From assembly GCF_037204085.1 (NCBI RefSeq), contig NZ_JBBCBW010000005.1, forward strand, positions 186,001 to 250,000: DNA of 64,000 nt, read 5' to 3'. Made by a program: the position numbers and the translations under genes. The notes beneath the pieces are model-generated. The model searched no databases, was not told where the DNA came from, and worked only from the letters and a program-made list of their open reading frames with translations. Source of the stretch: Variovorax sp037204085. Its GTDB lineage: Bacteria; Pseudomonadota; Gammaproteobacteria; Burkholderiales; Burkholderiaceae_C. The first letter of the stretch is position 1. The number at the start of each line of letters is the position of its first letter. Positions 25,614 through 36,405 of the stretch are shown here, one piece after another.

Positions 25614-26639
25614 GTGAAACAGTTGCCTTCAATTATATCGACCGACCCCCTGGACCTGGTGGCTGAAACAGCCGAGGGCGAGGAGGGCGCCGATCCGGCC
25701 GAATCGAGCGAGCTGCGGCCCTTTGCCATGGGGGCCGCCGAGCATGGCCAGCGGCTGGACCGCGCACTGGCGGCCCTGGTGCCCGAATTTTCTCGCAACT
25801 ATCTGCAACAGCTGATCGAAGCCGGGGCGGTGGAACTGGAGGGGCGCACGGTCCTGAAGGCATCGGCCACGGTGCGGGCGGGGCAGGCCGGCCGCATCGA
25901 ACTGCGGCCGACACCGCAAAGCCAGGCGTTCCGGCCCGAGGCCATGGACATCGTGACGGTGCACGAGGACGAGCACCTTCGGATCATCGACAAGCCGGCG
26001 GGCCTGGTGGTGCACCCGGCACCGGGCCATTGGAGCGGCACGCTCCTGAACGGGCTGCTGGCGCTCGACCCCAAGGCTTCGCTGCTGCCGCGCGCGGGCA
26101 TCGTGCACCGGCTCGACCGGGACACCAGCGGGCTGATGGTGGTGGCGCGCACGCGGGCCGCCATGGATGCGATGGTGGCGCTGATTGCAGCGCGCGAGGT
26201 CAAGCGGCAATACCTGGCCGTCGGGCACAAGCCCTGGGCGGGCGCAGCCGCCCGGCAGGTCGATGCGCCCATTGGCCGCGATCCGCGCAACCGTTTGCGC
26301 ATGGCGGTCGTCGATCTGGAGCGCCACGCCGGCAAGACGGCCCGTACCCTCATAGAGCGGCTGGACAGCAATGGGCAGGGCTGTGCCGTGCGGTGCACGC
26401 TCGAAACCGGCCGTACGCACCAGATTCGGGTGCACATGGCGTCCATCGGGCATTCGCTGGTCGGCGATGCGCTCTACGGAGGCGCGCCCGCCGCCGGGCT
26501 CGAGCGGCAGGCGCTGCATGCCTTCAGGCTGGCGTTCGTGCACCCGGTCACGCAGGCGCCAATGGAGTTCCGTTCCCTTCCGCCGGCCGATCTTGTTCAT
26601 GCGCTGCAGACCTGGGGGCTGGATTACAATCGCGCCTGA
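25614..26639 (+). CDS. rluD: 23S rRNA pseudouridine synthase RluD
   Basis: Makes pseudouridines in helix 69 of 23S rRNA. It has 341 residues: an S4 domain at about 47-100 (QRLDRALAALVPEFSRNYLQQLIEAGAVELEG), then the RluA-family catalytic domain with Asp168 in HRLDRDTSGLMVVA, preceded by IIDKPAGLVVHPAPGH, and RTHQIRVHMASIGHSLVGD. The GTG start at 25614 is needed to keep the S4 domain. The first 35 residues are acidic and poorly conserved in appearance. The bamD/rluD divergent order is common in Proteobacteria. Confidence 0.94.
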   Translation: MKQLPSIISTDPLDLVAETAEGEEGADPAESSELRPFAMGAAEHGQRLDRALAALVPEFSRNYLQQLIEAGAVELEGRTVLKASATVRAGQAGRIELRPTPQSQAFRPEAMDIVTVHEDEHLRIIDKPAGLVVHPAPGHWSGTLLNGLLALDPKASLLPRAGIVHRLDRDTSGLMVVARTRAAMDAMVALIAAREVKRQYLAVGHKPWAGAAARQVDAPIGRDPRNRLRMAVVDLERHAGKTARTLIERLDSNGQGCAVRCTLETGRTHQIRVHMASIGHSLVGDALYGGAPAAGLERQALHAFRLAFVHPVTQAPMEFRSLPPADLVHALQTWGLDYNRA

Positions 26640-26768
26640 CGGCCCGAGGGCCGCGCCGGCCACTCGATGCCGGCCTTGCGTTGCACTCGCCGCGTGCCGG
26701 CAACGCCTACTCCTTCCATCCCTGTGAGCCAGCGTCCAACAGACGCCTTTTCCCGGATAACGCGAACC

Positions 26769-27695
26769 ATGAATACGGCGGATGCCAAGCGCATTCTAGA
26801 AACCGCCTTGATCTGTTCGAGCCAGCCGCTGCCAGTGCGCGACATGCGCGTGCTGTTCGACGACGAGCTGGGCGTGGACACCATCAAGGTGCTGTTGCTT
26901 GAACTGCAGGAAGACTGGGCGCAACGCGGCCTGGAGCTGGTGAACGTCGCCAGCGGCTGGCGCTTTCAAAGCCGGCCCGAGATGCGCGACCACCTCGATC
27001 GCCTGCACCCAGAGAAGCCGCCGCGCTACACGCGGGCCGCCCTCGAAACCCTGGCCATCATTGCCTATCGCCAACCGGTCACGCGCGGCGACATGGAAGA
27101 CATTCGCGGCGTCACCATCAATTCCCTCATCTTGAAGCAGCTCGAGGACCGCGGCTGGGTCGAGGTGATCGGCCATCGTGAAACCGTGGGCCGGCCGGCG
27201 CTCTACGCCACCACGCGGCAGTTTCTCGACGATCTCGGCCTGGCCTCGCTGGACCAGTTGCCGCTGATCGAAACGCCGGCCCAGCAGGCCGCATTGGTCG
27301 ACGCGCTCGACCAGGCCTCGGGCAACCAGCCCGGCCTGCCGATGGAAATCGCCGGCGAGTCCGAGTCCGATGCCGACGCTTCCGCTGCGACGGATGCGGC
27401 GCTGGAAGCAGAATTGACCTTGCCCGGCGCCGACGGTCCCGAGGCAACGGAAAACCAGGCGCAAGACGAGTTGCAGGCCGCCGAGGCGCACGCCGAAGTG
27501 CTCGATGCGGCTGAAGCCATCGAAGCGGTCGACGCCGCCGCCGCGCAATTTGCCGAAAACGCGGCCCTGCCCGAAGAGCCTTCGGAAATCCCCGCCCTCC
27601 AGGAAATCGAGCCTCCCGTTGCGCTCGAGTCCGAAGAAGTCCCGTCGCCCGACGAGACCGATCCCCACGCTGTTTCTCCCGGAAAAACCTCATGA
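26769..27695 (+). CDS. scpB: Segregation and condensation protein ScpB with acidic C-terminal tail
   Basis: Kleisin-associated subunit of the SMC-ScpAB condensin that compacts chromosomes. The 308 residues consist of two winged-helix domains at about 1-175 (AKRILETALICSSQPL; ETLAIIAYRQPVTRGDMEDIRGV; LEDRGWVEVIGHRETVGRPALYATT). A tail of about 110 residues, very rich in Glu, Asp and Ala, follows and looks disordered. ATG 26769 begins the conserved part; upstream codons lack similarity. scpA is not adjacent; instead rluD precedes and rluB follows with an ATGA overlap. Confidence 0.92.
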   Translation: MNTADAKRILETALICSSQPLPVRDMRVLFDDELGVDTIKVLLLELQEDWAQRGLELVNVASGWRFQSRPEMRDHLDRLHPEKPPRYTRAALETLAIIAYRQPVTRGDMEDIRGVTINSLILKQLEDRGWVEVIGHRETVGRPALYATTRQFLDDLGLASLDQLPLIETPAQQAALVDALDQASGNQPGLPMEIAGESESDADASAATDAALEAELTLPGADGPEATENQAQDELQAAEAHAEVLDAAEAIEAVDAAAAQFAENAALPEEPSEIPALQEIEPPVALESEEVPSPDETDPHAVSPGKTS

Positions 27696-29506
27696 GCCCC
27701 TCCGACACCGACGACGCGGCAATCGTGCCGGTCCAGCCCGAATCCGATAAAAAAGAGGCGGTCACGGCAGTGTCCGGCCCTGCTTCGGATGCCGATGCTG
27801 GCGCATCCGCTCCAGCCGCCGGCGAGGGGGAAGCTCCCAAGAAAAAGCGTGCTCCGCGCCGCAAGAAGACCGTAGAACCGGCTGCAGAGGGCGAAGCCGC
27901 AGCAGCACCTGCGGAAAGTTCCGAGCCGGTGATCGAAGCCGCTGCTGAAGCAGCCCCCGCAGCAGCTCCCGCTTCGGCGCCAATCCCTGCCGCCCCCCTC
28001 AAGGCTCCCGCCCCGGTTGCAGCGGCTGAACAGCGCGAAGAGCGTCGCGAGGAAGAGGGCGCTCGAGGCCAGTACGACGACGAAGAAGAGGAAGACGAGC
28101 CCGACGAGGAAGAGGACGACCTCGACCGCGCACGCCGTGCCGCCGAGCGCGAGCAGCGCAATGCGCTGCCGCCCGAGCCGATCCGTTTCGCGGACGTCAT
28201 TTCAGGCCAGTTCGACGCCGACGAGGAGAGTCCCGAAGTCCCGCCGCTCAAGCGCGTGCTGCTGCCGGAGGCCGACTCGCCCAAGCTGCACAAGGTTCTG
28301 GCGCAGGCGGGCCTCGGTTCGCGGCTCGAAATGGAAGCGCTGATTCTCCAGGGCCGCATTTCGGTCAATAACGAACCGGCCCACATCGGCCAGCGCATCC
28401 AGTACGGCGACCAGGTCAAGATCAACGGCAAGCCCATTCGCTACCGCATCGCGCCGCCTCCGCCGCGCGTCATCGCGTACCACAAGCCCGTGGGCGAGGT
28501 CGTGACCCACGACGATCCGCAGAACCGCCCCACGGTGTTCCGCAAGCTGCCGCGCCTGCAGCAGGGCAAGTGGCAATCGGTCGGCCGGCTCGACCTGAAC
28601 ACCGAAGGCTTGCTGCTGTTCAGCAGCTCCGGCGATCTGGCCAACCAGTTGATGCATCCCCGCTTCGGCCTGGAGCGCGAATACGCCGTGCGCGTGCTCG
28701 GTGCGCTCAGTGCCGACGAAAAGAAGAAGCTGCTCGAAGGCGTGCGCCTCGACGATGGCATGGCCCAGTTCGGCACCATCGAAGAGGGCGGCGGCGAAGG
28801 CTCGAACTGCTGGTACCGCGTCACCATTTCCGAAGGCCGCAACCGCGAGGTGCGGCGCCTGTTCGAATCGGTCGGTCACGCGGTCAGCCGCCTGATCCGC
28901 ATCCGCTACGGCGCCATGGTGCTTCCGCGCGGGCTGAAGCGCGGCGCCTGGATGGAGCTCGACGAGCGCGACATCAGCGCTTTGTTCCAGGCATCGGGCG
29001 GTGGCGCACCGCGCCCGCAGCAGCAACGCGGGCCGGGGGGGCAAGACGGTCCCGGTGCCGGAGGCGGCCGCAACGGGCGCAACAAGAAGCGCCGCGGCAA
29101 CAACCGCAACGCCGGCGGCGCACAGCAGCAGCCCCGCGACATGCGCGATGACGGCCGCGAGGCGCCCATTCCGAATCCGCTCGGCGAAGGCCGGCCGCCG
29201 CGCGGAGAGCGCGGGGGGCGCGGCAATCGAGGTGGTAGTGGCGGCGGCAACGCTGGCATGCCGCCGCAAGGCCGCCGTGGCAACAACAACAACAACCGTG
29301 GCAATCGCCAGGGCGAGGAGCGTCCCCCAAGCGGCGCGAATCAGCCCGATCCGATGAAGACCTCGCTCGGGTACATCGGCGCCGACAGCTTCTCGCGCCA
29401 GCGCAAGGAGCAGCGCCAGGGCCCTGGCCGCCGTGGCGGCGGTCCGGCAGGCGGCGGCTTCGGCGGGCAGGGCGGCCCGGGCGGAAACCGCCGCCGCGGG
29501 CGCTGA
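27692..29506 (+). CDS. rluB: 23S rRNA pseudouridine synthase RluB with long disordered ends
   Basis: Pseudouridylates helix 80 of 23S rRNA. At 604 residues it is about twice the length of E. coli RluB. Residues 1-190 are an Ala/Glu/Pro and Lys-rich low-complexity region with a strongly acidic DDEEEEDEPDEEEDD patch. The S4 domain is at about 193-245 (KLHKVLAQAGLGSRLEMEALI). The catalytic domain has Asp in VGRLDLNTEGLLLFSS and the RRLFESVGHAVSRLIRIRYG block. Residues about 440-604 are Gly/Arg/Asn-rich with RGG-like repeats. It is coupled to scpB by ATGA. The core assignment is firm; the ends are described from sequence only. Confidence 0.92.
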   Translation: MSPSDTDDAAIVPVQPESDKKEAVTAVSGPASDADAGASAPAAGEGEAPKKKRAPRRKKTVEPAAEGEAAAAPAESSEPVIEAAAEAAPAAAPASAPIPAAPLKAPAPVAAAEQREERREEEGARGQYDDEEEEDEPDEEEDDLDRARRAAEREQRNALPPEPIRFADVISGQFDADEESPEVPPLKRVLLPEADSPKLHKVLAQAGLGSRLEMEALILQGRISVNNEPAHIGQRIQYGDQVKINGKPIRYRIAPPPPRVIAYHKPVGEVVTHDDPQNRPTVFRKLPRLQQGKWQSVGRLDLNTEGLLLFSSSGDLANQLMHPRFGLEREYAVRVLGALSADEKKKLLEGVRLDDGMAQFGTIEEGGGEGSNCWYRVTISEGRNREVRRLFESVGHAVSRLIRIRYGAMVLPRGLKRGAWMELDERDISALFQASGGGAPRPQQQRGPGGQDGPGAGGGRNGRNKKRRGNNRNAGGAQQQPRDMRDDGREAPIPNPLGEGRPPRGERGGRGNRGGSGGGNAGMPPQGRRGNNNNNRGNRQGEERPPSGANQPDPMKTSLGYIGADSFSRQRKEQRQGPGRRGGGPAGGGFGGQGGPGGNRRRGR

Positions 29507-29596
29507 AAGCCAGCTTGCCAAGCGCAGCCTTTCGCGGGGTTTTCACCAAGGCCCCGGGCTGCGCCGGTTAAAATCAGAGGCTTTGTCGCCGTAGAG

Positions 29597-29614
29597 TGCA
29601 ACATATTCGTTGCA
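29597..29614 (+). promoter_or_regulatory. Inverted repeat in the ndk upstream region
   Basis: TGCAAC-ATATTC-GTTGCA is a perfect 6-bp inverted repeat 45 bp before the ndk start, close to a TAAAAT (-10-like) box at 29570. It may be an operator or leader hairpin; no regulator can be named. Confidence 0.35.
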
Positions 29615-29658
29615 GCCGTGACAAAACACTTCAAAATCAAAGCTCAGGAAGCACTTCA

Positions 29659-30084
29659 ATGGCTATCGAACGTACCCTCTCCATCATCAAGCCCGACGCC
29701 GTTGCAAAGAACGTCATCGGCAAGATCGTTTCCCGCTTCGAAGCTGCCGGCCTCAAGATCGTCGCCGCCAAGCTGGTGCACCTCTCGCGCAACGAAGCCG
29801 AGCAGTTCTACTCGGTCCACAAGGAGCGTCCTTTCTTCAAGGACCTCGTCGAGTTCATGATCTCCGGCCCCGTGTTCGTGCAAGTGCTCGAAGGCGAGAA
29901 CGCAATCGCCAAGAACCGCGACCTGATGGGCGCCACCGACCCGAAGAAGGCCGCCCCCGGCACCATTCGCGCCGACTTCGCCGACAGCATCGACGCCAAC
30001 GCCGTGCACGGTTCGGACGCTCCGGAAACCGCAGCGAACGAAGTGGCCTTCTTCTTCGCCGGCCTCAACGTCTACGCGCGCTGA
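29659..30084 (+). CDS. ndk: Nucleoside-diphosphate kinase
   Basis: Balances NTP pools by transferring the gamma-phosphate via a phospho-His. At 141 residues it is standard length. ERTLSIIKPDAV opens the protein, and NAVHGSDAPETAANEVAFFF holds the catalytic His (about 117). GAAG-type RBS (CAGGAAGC) precedes ATG 29659. It is followed after 21 bp by rlmN, the usual betaproteobacterial order ndk-rlmN-pilW. Confidence 0.98.
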   Translation: MAIERTLSIIKPDAVAKNVIGKIVSRFEAAGLKIVAAKLVHLSRNEAEQFYSVHKERPFFKDLVEFMISGPVFVQVLEGENAIAKNRDLMGATDPKKAAPGTIRADFADSIDANAVHGSDAPETAANEVAFFFAGLNVYAR

Positions 30085-30105
30085 AGCCGTATCCCGGCTG
30101 ATTTC

Positions 30106-31257
30106 ATGACCACGGCCAACCTGCTCGAATTCGATCTCGAGGGGCTGGCTGCGTTCTGCGAAAAGCTCGGCGAGAAGCGATTCCGCGCCACGCAGCTGTT
30201 CCGCTGGATCCACCAGCGTGGCGCCAGCGACTTTGCCCAGATGACCGATCTGGCCAAGTCGCTGCGCGAGAAGCTCGCCACAACCGCTCGCGTCGAGGCC
30301 CTCGCGGTTCTCACGCAGCACGAATCCAAGGACGGCACGATCAAGTGGCTGTTCGACGTCGGCGACGGCAATGCCGTCGAAGCCGTATTCATTCCCGAAG
30401 ACGACCGCGGCACGCTGTGCGTGTCGTCCCAAGCCGGCTGTGCGGTGGGTTGCCGCTTTTGCTCCACGGGGCACCAGGGCTTCAGCCGCAACCTGAGCAC
30501 GGGCGAAATCGTCGCCCAGCTGTGGTTTGCCGAGCACTTCCTGCGCAAGCACCTGAAACGCGACGAGCGCGTCATTTCCAACGTGGTGATGATGGGCATG
30601 GGCGAGCCGCTGCAGAACTATTCGGCGCTGGTGCCGGCGCTGCGCACCATGCTCGACGACAACGCCTATGGGCTGTCGCGCCGCCGGGTGACCGTCTCGA
30701 CCTCCGGCGTCGTGCCGATGATCGACCGTCTGGGCGCCGATTGCCCCGTAGCCATGGCCGTGTCGCTGCACGCACCCAACGATGCCCTGCGCGACGATCT
30801 CGTGCCGCTCAATCGCAAGTACCCCATCGCAGAACTGATCGAGGCCTGCAAGCGCTACCTGGCGCATGCGCCGCGCGACTTCATCACCTTCGAGTACTGC
30901 ATGCTCGACGGCGTGAACGACCAGCCCGAGCATGCGCGGCAACTGGTGGAGCTCGTTCGCACGCATGGCATTTCGTGCAAGTTCAACCTGATTCCATTCA
31001 ACCCGTTTCCGGCCTCGGGCCTGCTGCGTTCGCCGCAGCCGCGGGTGCTGGCGTTTGCCAAGACGCTGAGCGAGGCCGGCCTCGTGACCACCGTGCGCAA
31101 GACGCGCGGCGACGACATCGACGCGGCCTGCGGACAGCTGGCCGGCGACGTGAAGGACCGCACGCGCGCCGCCGAACGCATGGCCCAGCGCCGTGCCGTG
31201 TCGGAGCGCCCTGTCGTTTTGCATCCGGTTCGAAAGACCACCCCCCAGGAGCACTGA
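30106..31257 (+). CDS. rlmN: Dual-specificity RNA methyltransferase RlmN
   Basis: Radical-SAM enzyme that makes 2-methyladenosine at A2503 of 23S rRNA and A37 of certain tRNAs. It has 383 residues. The Fe-S motif CAVGCRFC gives Cys112, Cys116 and Cys119. NVVMMGMGEPLQNY and VSTSGVVPMIDRLG are family signatures, and the later GDDIDAACGQLAG segment carries the second catalytic Cys. It lies 21 bp after ndk and 4 bp before pilW, so probably one transcript. Confidence 0.97.
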   Translation: MTTANLLEFDLEGLAAFCEKLGEKRFRATQLFRWIHQRGASDFAQMTDLAKSLREKLATTARVEALAVLTQHESKDGTIKWLFDVGDGNAVEAVFIPEDDRGTLCVSSQAGCAVGCRFCSTGHQGFSRNLSTGEIVAQLWFAEHFLRKHLKRDERVISNVVMMGMGEPLQNYSALVPALRTMLDDNAYGLSRRRVTVSTSGVVPMIDRLGADCPVAMAVSLHAPNDALRDDLVPLNRKYPIAELIEACKRYLAHAPRDFITFEYCMLDGVNDQPEHARQLVELVRTHGISCKFNLIPFNPFPASGLLRSPQPRVLAFAKTLSEAGLVTTVRKTRGDDIDAACGQLAGDVKDRTRAAERMAQRRAVSERPVVLHPVRKTTPQEH

Positions 31258-31261
31258 TTCA

Positions 31262-32116
31262 ATGAGCATGGCCTTTCCGATGACCACCGCGAGCGCGCAG
31301 CGGCTGCTGGCTGCAAGCTTTGCCGGTGTGGCCGTGGCGTTTCTGCTCGGGGGCTGCGTCAACACGCGGACCACCACCACCAGCCTGGCCGACACCAGCT
31401 CGGGCAAGGGCGCGGAGATCGTCACCGAGTCGGATGAAAGCAGCCGCCAGCGCCGCGCGCGGCTGCGGCTGGAGTTGGCCTCCGGCTACTTCGAGCACGG
31501 TCAGAACACCGTTGCGCTCGACGAAATCAAGCAGGCACTGGTCGCCGACCCCAATTACGCGGATGCCTACAGCCTTCGGGGCCTCGTCTACATGCGGCTC
31601 GAGGACGCCGGCATGGCCGAAGACAGCTTCCGCCGCGCCATTGCCATCAACCCGCGCGATCCCAACGTGCGGCACAACTACGGCTGGCTGCTGTGCCAGC
31701 AGAACCGCTACGGCGACGCAGCCCAGCAGTTCAGCGCCGCGCTCGCGGTGCCGAGCTACACCGACCGGGCCAAGACGCTCATGACGCAGGGCGTTTGCCA
31801 GCTCAAGGCCGGCCAGCGTCCGGAGGCGGAGCGCAGCCTCATGCAGGCCTATGAGATCGACGCCGGCAATCCGGTGGTCGGATTCAATCTGGCCTCGCTG
31901 CTGGCGCAGCGCGAAGAATGGTCGCGCGCGCAGTTCTACATTCGCCGCGTCAACAACAGCCCCTCGGCCAGTGCCGAGACGCTGTGGCTCGGCATCAAGA
32001 TCGAACGACGGCTCAACAACCGCGAGGCAGTTGCGCAGTTGGGAGGGCAACTGCAACGGCGCTTTCCGCAGTCCCGGGAGGCAATAGCGTACGAGCGCGG
32101 GAATTTCAATGACTGA
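31262..32116 (+). CDS. pilW: Type IV pilus biogenesis/stability lipoprotein PilW (PilF)
   Basis: A 284-residue TPR lipoprotein, the pilotin that helps assemble the PilQ secretin. It has a hydrophobic leader with lipobox LLGGC (Cys about 31). TPR units follow, including LASGYFEHGQNTVALDEIKQALVADPNYADAYSLRGLVYMRLEDAGMAEDSF and NPVVGFNLASLLAQREEWSRAQFYIRRVN. ATG 31262 is chosen because it keeps the signal peptide and follows the rlmN stop by 4 bp; the in-frame start at 31193 lies inside rlmN. It overlaps the next gene by 8 nt. Confidence 0.9.
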   Translation: MSMAFPMTTASAQRLLAASFAGVAVAFLLGGCVNTRTTTTSLADTSSGKGAEIVTESDESSRQRRARLRLELASGYFEHGQNTVALDEIKQALVADPNYADAYSLRGLVYMRLEDAGMAEDSFRRAIAINPRDPNVRHNYGWLLCQQNRYGDAAQQFSAALAVPSYTDRAKTLMTQGVCQLKAGQRPEAERSLMQAYEIDAGNPVVGFNLASLLAQREEWSRAQFYIRRVNNSPSASAETLWLGIKIERRLNNREAVAQLGGQLQRRFPQSREAIAYERGNFND

Positions 32117-33091
32117 ACGGGTTTCGGAGTTCGGCACTTCCGCGGCACTGCCGCTCGAGGAAGGCGACATCACGCACAAGACGGCCGGCGACATGCTTCG
32201 CGAGGCGCGCGAGGCCCATGGCCTGCATATCGAAATGGTGGCTGCGGCGCTGAAGGTGCCGCCGCAGAAGCTTATGGCGCTGGAGGCGGACGATATCGAT
32301 TCGCTGCCCGATCCGGTCTTTGCACGCGCGCTGGCAAGCAGCGTCTGCCGCGCCTTGCGTATCGATTCCGCTCCCGTGCTGGCAAAGCTGCCGGGAGCGC
32401 AGCGCGCACCGCTGGCAACGGCCGACCGCACGCTCAAGAGCAACATCGTTTCCGGCACGCCGCGCTGGAACGGCAGCCGCTCCAACGGCCTTCCATCGCG
32501 CGCATTGCTGATCGTCGTCGCCTTGCTGCTGGTTGGGGCAGCGGTGCTGTTCTGGCTGCCGCAATCGGCTTTCGACCAGATCGGGGCTGCCGTTTCGCGA
32601 TGGACCGCGCGCGGCGAAACCGAAACAGGCTCGGTCACCGAGGCGCCTGCAGTCGCAGCGGCTCCAGGCGGAGCATCCGTCATCGAGAACGCGCCGGTGT
32701 CGCCTGTACCGCCTGCGGCAACTGGCCCGGCAACTGCGGCGCCCGGAGCGCCTGCGGCAGCACCTGCCGTACCGGGTGCGCCATCCGCCACGGCCTTGCC
32801 CGCGGCCAATGCGGCTGCCACCGTTGCGGCGCCATCTGCCGCTGCCGGCGGCGGCCAGCCGCTGGTTTTCGTCGCGCGCGAAGACTGCTGGATCACAGTG
32901 ACCGAGGCGGGCGGCAAGCAGTTGCTGCGCCGCATCGTGCAAGCCGGCGAAACCGTGGGGTTGTCCGGCGCGCTGCCGCTGTCAGTGGTGGTCGGGCGCG
33001 CTTCGGCGGTCGATGTGCAAGTGCGCGGAAAGCCCTACGATCTGAAGCCGGTCACGCGCGGCGGCGGCGTGGCGCGTTTCGAGGTGACATC

Positions 33092-33095
<4 letters not shown>
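32109..33095 (+). CDS. rodZ: RodZ-like cytoskeletal/HTH membrane protein
   Basis: A 328-residue protein with the RodZ layout. An N-terminal HTH_25 domain spans about 20-85 (TAGDMLREAREAHGLHIEMVAAALKVPPQKLMALEADDIDSLPDPVFARA). One membrane helix is at about 129-150, followed by a long Ala/Pro linker and a C-terminal DUF4115 domain (REDCWITVTEAGGKQLLRRIVQAGETVGLSGALPLSVVVGRASAVDVQV). RodZ links MreB to the membrane and helps set rod shape. Its place between pilW and ispG is conserved in Proteobacteria. The stop overlaps the ispG start. Confidence 0.85.
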
Positions 33096-34369
<1,274 letters not shown>

Positions 34370-34384
34370 CACCTCCGCAGACTC

Positions 34385-35695
34385 ATGGCTGAAAAATTGA
34401 ATGCCGTCAAAGGCATGAACGACATATTGCCGCCCGAATCGGCGCGCTGGGAGTGGCTGGAGGCCACCGTGCGCGACCTGATGGGGCGCTTTGCATACCG
34501 CAACGTGCGTACGCCGATCCTGGAGCGCACGGCCCTGTTCGTGCGCGGCATCGGCGAAGTGACCGACATCGTCGAGAAGGAGATGTACTCCTTTGAAGAT
34601 CGCGCCGACAAGCACGGCAAGTTCGAGCATCTGACCATGCGCCCCGAAAACACCGCAGGCCTGGTGCGCGCGGTAATCGAGCACAACATGCTGTACGAAG
34701 GCCCCAAGCGGCTCTGGTACACCGGACCGATGTTCCGCCGCGAGAACGTGCAGCGCGGGCGCTTCCGCCAGTTCCACCAGATCGGTGCGGAAGCCCTGGG
34801 CTTTACAGGCCCTGACGTCGATGCGGAGCTGATCCTGCTGGCCAACGCGCTCTGGAAGGCCATTGGCTTGATCGACGTGCGGCTCGAACTCAACAGCCTG
34901 GGCCAGCCCGCCGAGCGTGCACTGCACCGCGCTCAGCTCATTGCCCATTTCGAGAAGCATGCCGACAAGCTCGACGAGGACGGCAAGCGCCGCCTGCACA
35001 GCAATCCGCTGCGCATTCTCGACACCAAGAATCCGGCAATGAAGGACGTGGTCGAATCGGCGCCGAAGCTGATCGACTTTCTCGGGGCTGAATCGCTTGC
35101 GCACTTCGAGGGGCTGCAAGCCATCCTCAAGGCCAACGACATCGCATTCACGATCAACCCGCGTTTGGTGCGCGGGCTCGACTACTACAACCTCAGCGTG
35201 TTCGAGTTCGTGACCGACCGGCTAGGTTCGCAGGGAACGGTGTGTGCCGGCGGCCGCTACGACGACCTGATTGCGCAAATCGGCGGCAAGCCGGCGCCGG
35301 CCGTGGGATGGGCTATGGGCGTCGAGCGCGTGCTCGATCTGCTGAAGGAGCAGGGCGCCGAGGTTTCCGCGCCCGCACCCGATGCCTATGCCGTAGTGCC
35401 AGACGCTGCGTCGATGCCTGTGGTGTTGCGTACCCTGCAGCAGCTGCGGGAGTCGGGTGTCAGCGTGCAGATGCATGCGGCTACTGCGGACGGCCTGAGC
35501 AGCTTCAAGGCGCAGATGAAGAAAGCCGATGCCAGCGGTGCCACCTATGCGCTGATTTTCGGCGCCGATGAACTTGCGCGCGGCGAAGTGACTCTCAAGT
35601 CGTTGCGCGACGGAAGCGGTGCGCAGAGCGCCCGCGCTCTTGCCGAAGTGGCCACCTGGGCCGCCACCCTACAATCGCCGGCTCCCAACATCTGA
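34385..35695 (+). CDS. hisS: Histidyl-tRNA synthetase
   Basis: A 436-residue class II synthetase that charges tRNA-His. N-terminal AVKGMNDILPPESARWEWLE is typical of the family. Motif 2 is RLWYTGPMFRRENVQRGRFRQFHQIGAE, the histidine-specific motif is LVRGLDYYNLSVFEFV, and motif 3 is AVGWAMGVERVL. The C-terminal anticodon-binding domain starts at about 335. It sits 15 bp after ispG and 5 bp before yfgM. hisZ at 43185 is a non-synthetase paralogue. Confidence 0.98.
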   Translation: MAEKLNAVKGMNDILPPESARWEWLEATVRDLMGRFAYRNVRTPILERTALFVRGIGEVTDIVEKEMYSFEDRADKHGKFEHLTMRPENTAGLVRAVIEHNMLYEGPKRLWYTGPMFRRENVQRGRFRQFHQIGAEALGFTGPDVDAELILLANALWKAIGLIDVRLELNSLGQPAERALHRAQLIAHFEKHADKLDEDGKRRLHSNPLRILDTKNPAMKDVVESAPKLIDFLGAESLAHFEGLQAILKANDIAFTINPRLVRGLDYYNLSVFEFVTDRLGSQGTVCAGGRYDDLIAQIGGKPAPAVGWAMGVERVLDLLKEQGAEVSAPAPDAYAVVPDAASMPVVLRTLQQLRESGVSVQMHAATADGLSSFKAQMKKADASGATYALIFGADELARGEVTLKSLRDGSGAQSARALAEVATWAATLQSPAPNI

Positions 35696-35700
35696 TACGC

Positions 35701-36393
35701 ATGGCAACCCATCTCGATCTCGACGAACAGGAACAGCTCGACCAGCTCAAGCATTTCTGGAACACCTACGGCACCCTGATCACCTGGGTGGTATTGCTTG
35801 CGGCCGGCGCCTTCGTGGCCTGGAACGGCTGGCAATATTTCCAGCGCAGCAAGGCGGCGCAAGCCGCTGCGCTCTACGACGAGGTCGAGCGCAGCGCGCA
35901 GTCCGGCGACGTGGAACGCATCCAGCGCGTGCTGGGCGACATGAAAGAACGCTTCGCCAAGACGGCCTATGCGCAGCAGGCCGGCCTTCTCGCAGCCAAG
36001 GCGCTGTACGAGAAGGGCAATCTGGACGCTTCGCGCGCAGCCCTTGGCTGGGTCGCCGAAAGCGCTGTCGACCCGGGCTACAAGGCGGTTGCCAAGCTCC
36101 GGCTGGCGGCCGAGCTGCTCGACAGCAAGTCGTACGACGAAGCGCTCAAGCAACTCACCGGCGACGTGCCCAAGGAATTCGAGCCGCTCGTGGCCGATCG
36201 CAAGGGCGATATCTACATGGCCCAGGGCAAGCGCAACGAAGCGCAAGCCGAATACCGCAAGGCATGGACCGGCCTTGGCGCGACGTCCGACTACCGGCGT
36301 CTCGTCGAATTCAAGCTCAATGCCTCCGGCGTCGATCCGAAGAGCCTGGCACCCGTGATCACGGTCACGCCGGCAGCCCCCCAAAAATCCTGA
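35701..36393 (+). CDS. yfgM: YfgM-like tetratricopeptide membrane protein
   Basis: A 230-residue protein with an N-terminal cytoplasmic segment (LDLDEQEQLDQLKHFWNTYGT), one membrane helix at about 23-43 (LITWVVLLAAGAFVAWNGWQYF), and a periplasmic TPR-like domain. E. coli YfgM is a SecYEG/PpiD-associated periplasmic chaperone-like protein. Its position between hisS and bamB is the conserved context. A TACAAT box at 35670 ahead of the start may add internal transcription. Confidence 0.88.
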   Translation: MATHLDLDEQEQLDQLKHFWNTYGTLITWVVLLAAGAFVAWNGWQYFQRSKAAQAAALYDEVERSAQSGDVERIQRVLGDMKERFAKTAYAQQAGLLAAKALYEKGNLDASRAALGWVAESAVDPGYKAVAKLRLAAELLDSKSYDEALKQLTGDVPKEFEPLVADRKGDIYMAQGKRNEAQAEYRKAWTGLGATSDYRRLVEFKLNASGVDPKSLAPVITVTPAAPQKS

Positions 36394-36405
36394 TCGCATC
36401 GCACT

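Noticed and set aside
27127..28437. 436-codon antisense frame over scpB/rluB
   Set aside because: Low-complexity Ser/Arg/Ala mirror of the low-complexity rluB N-terminus.
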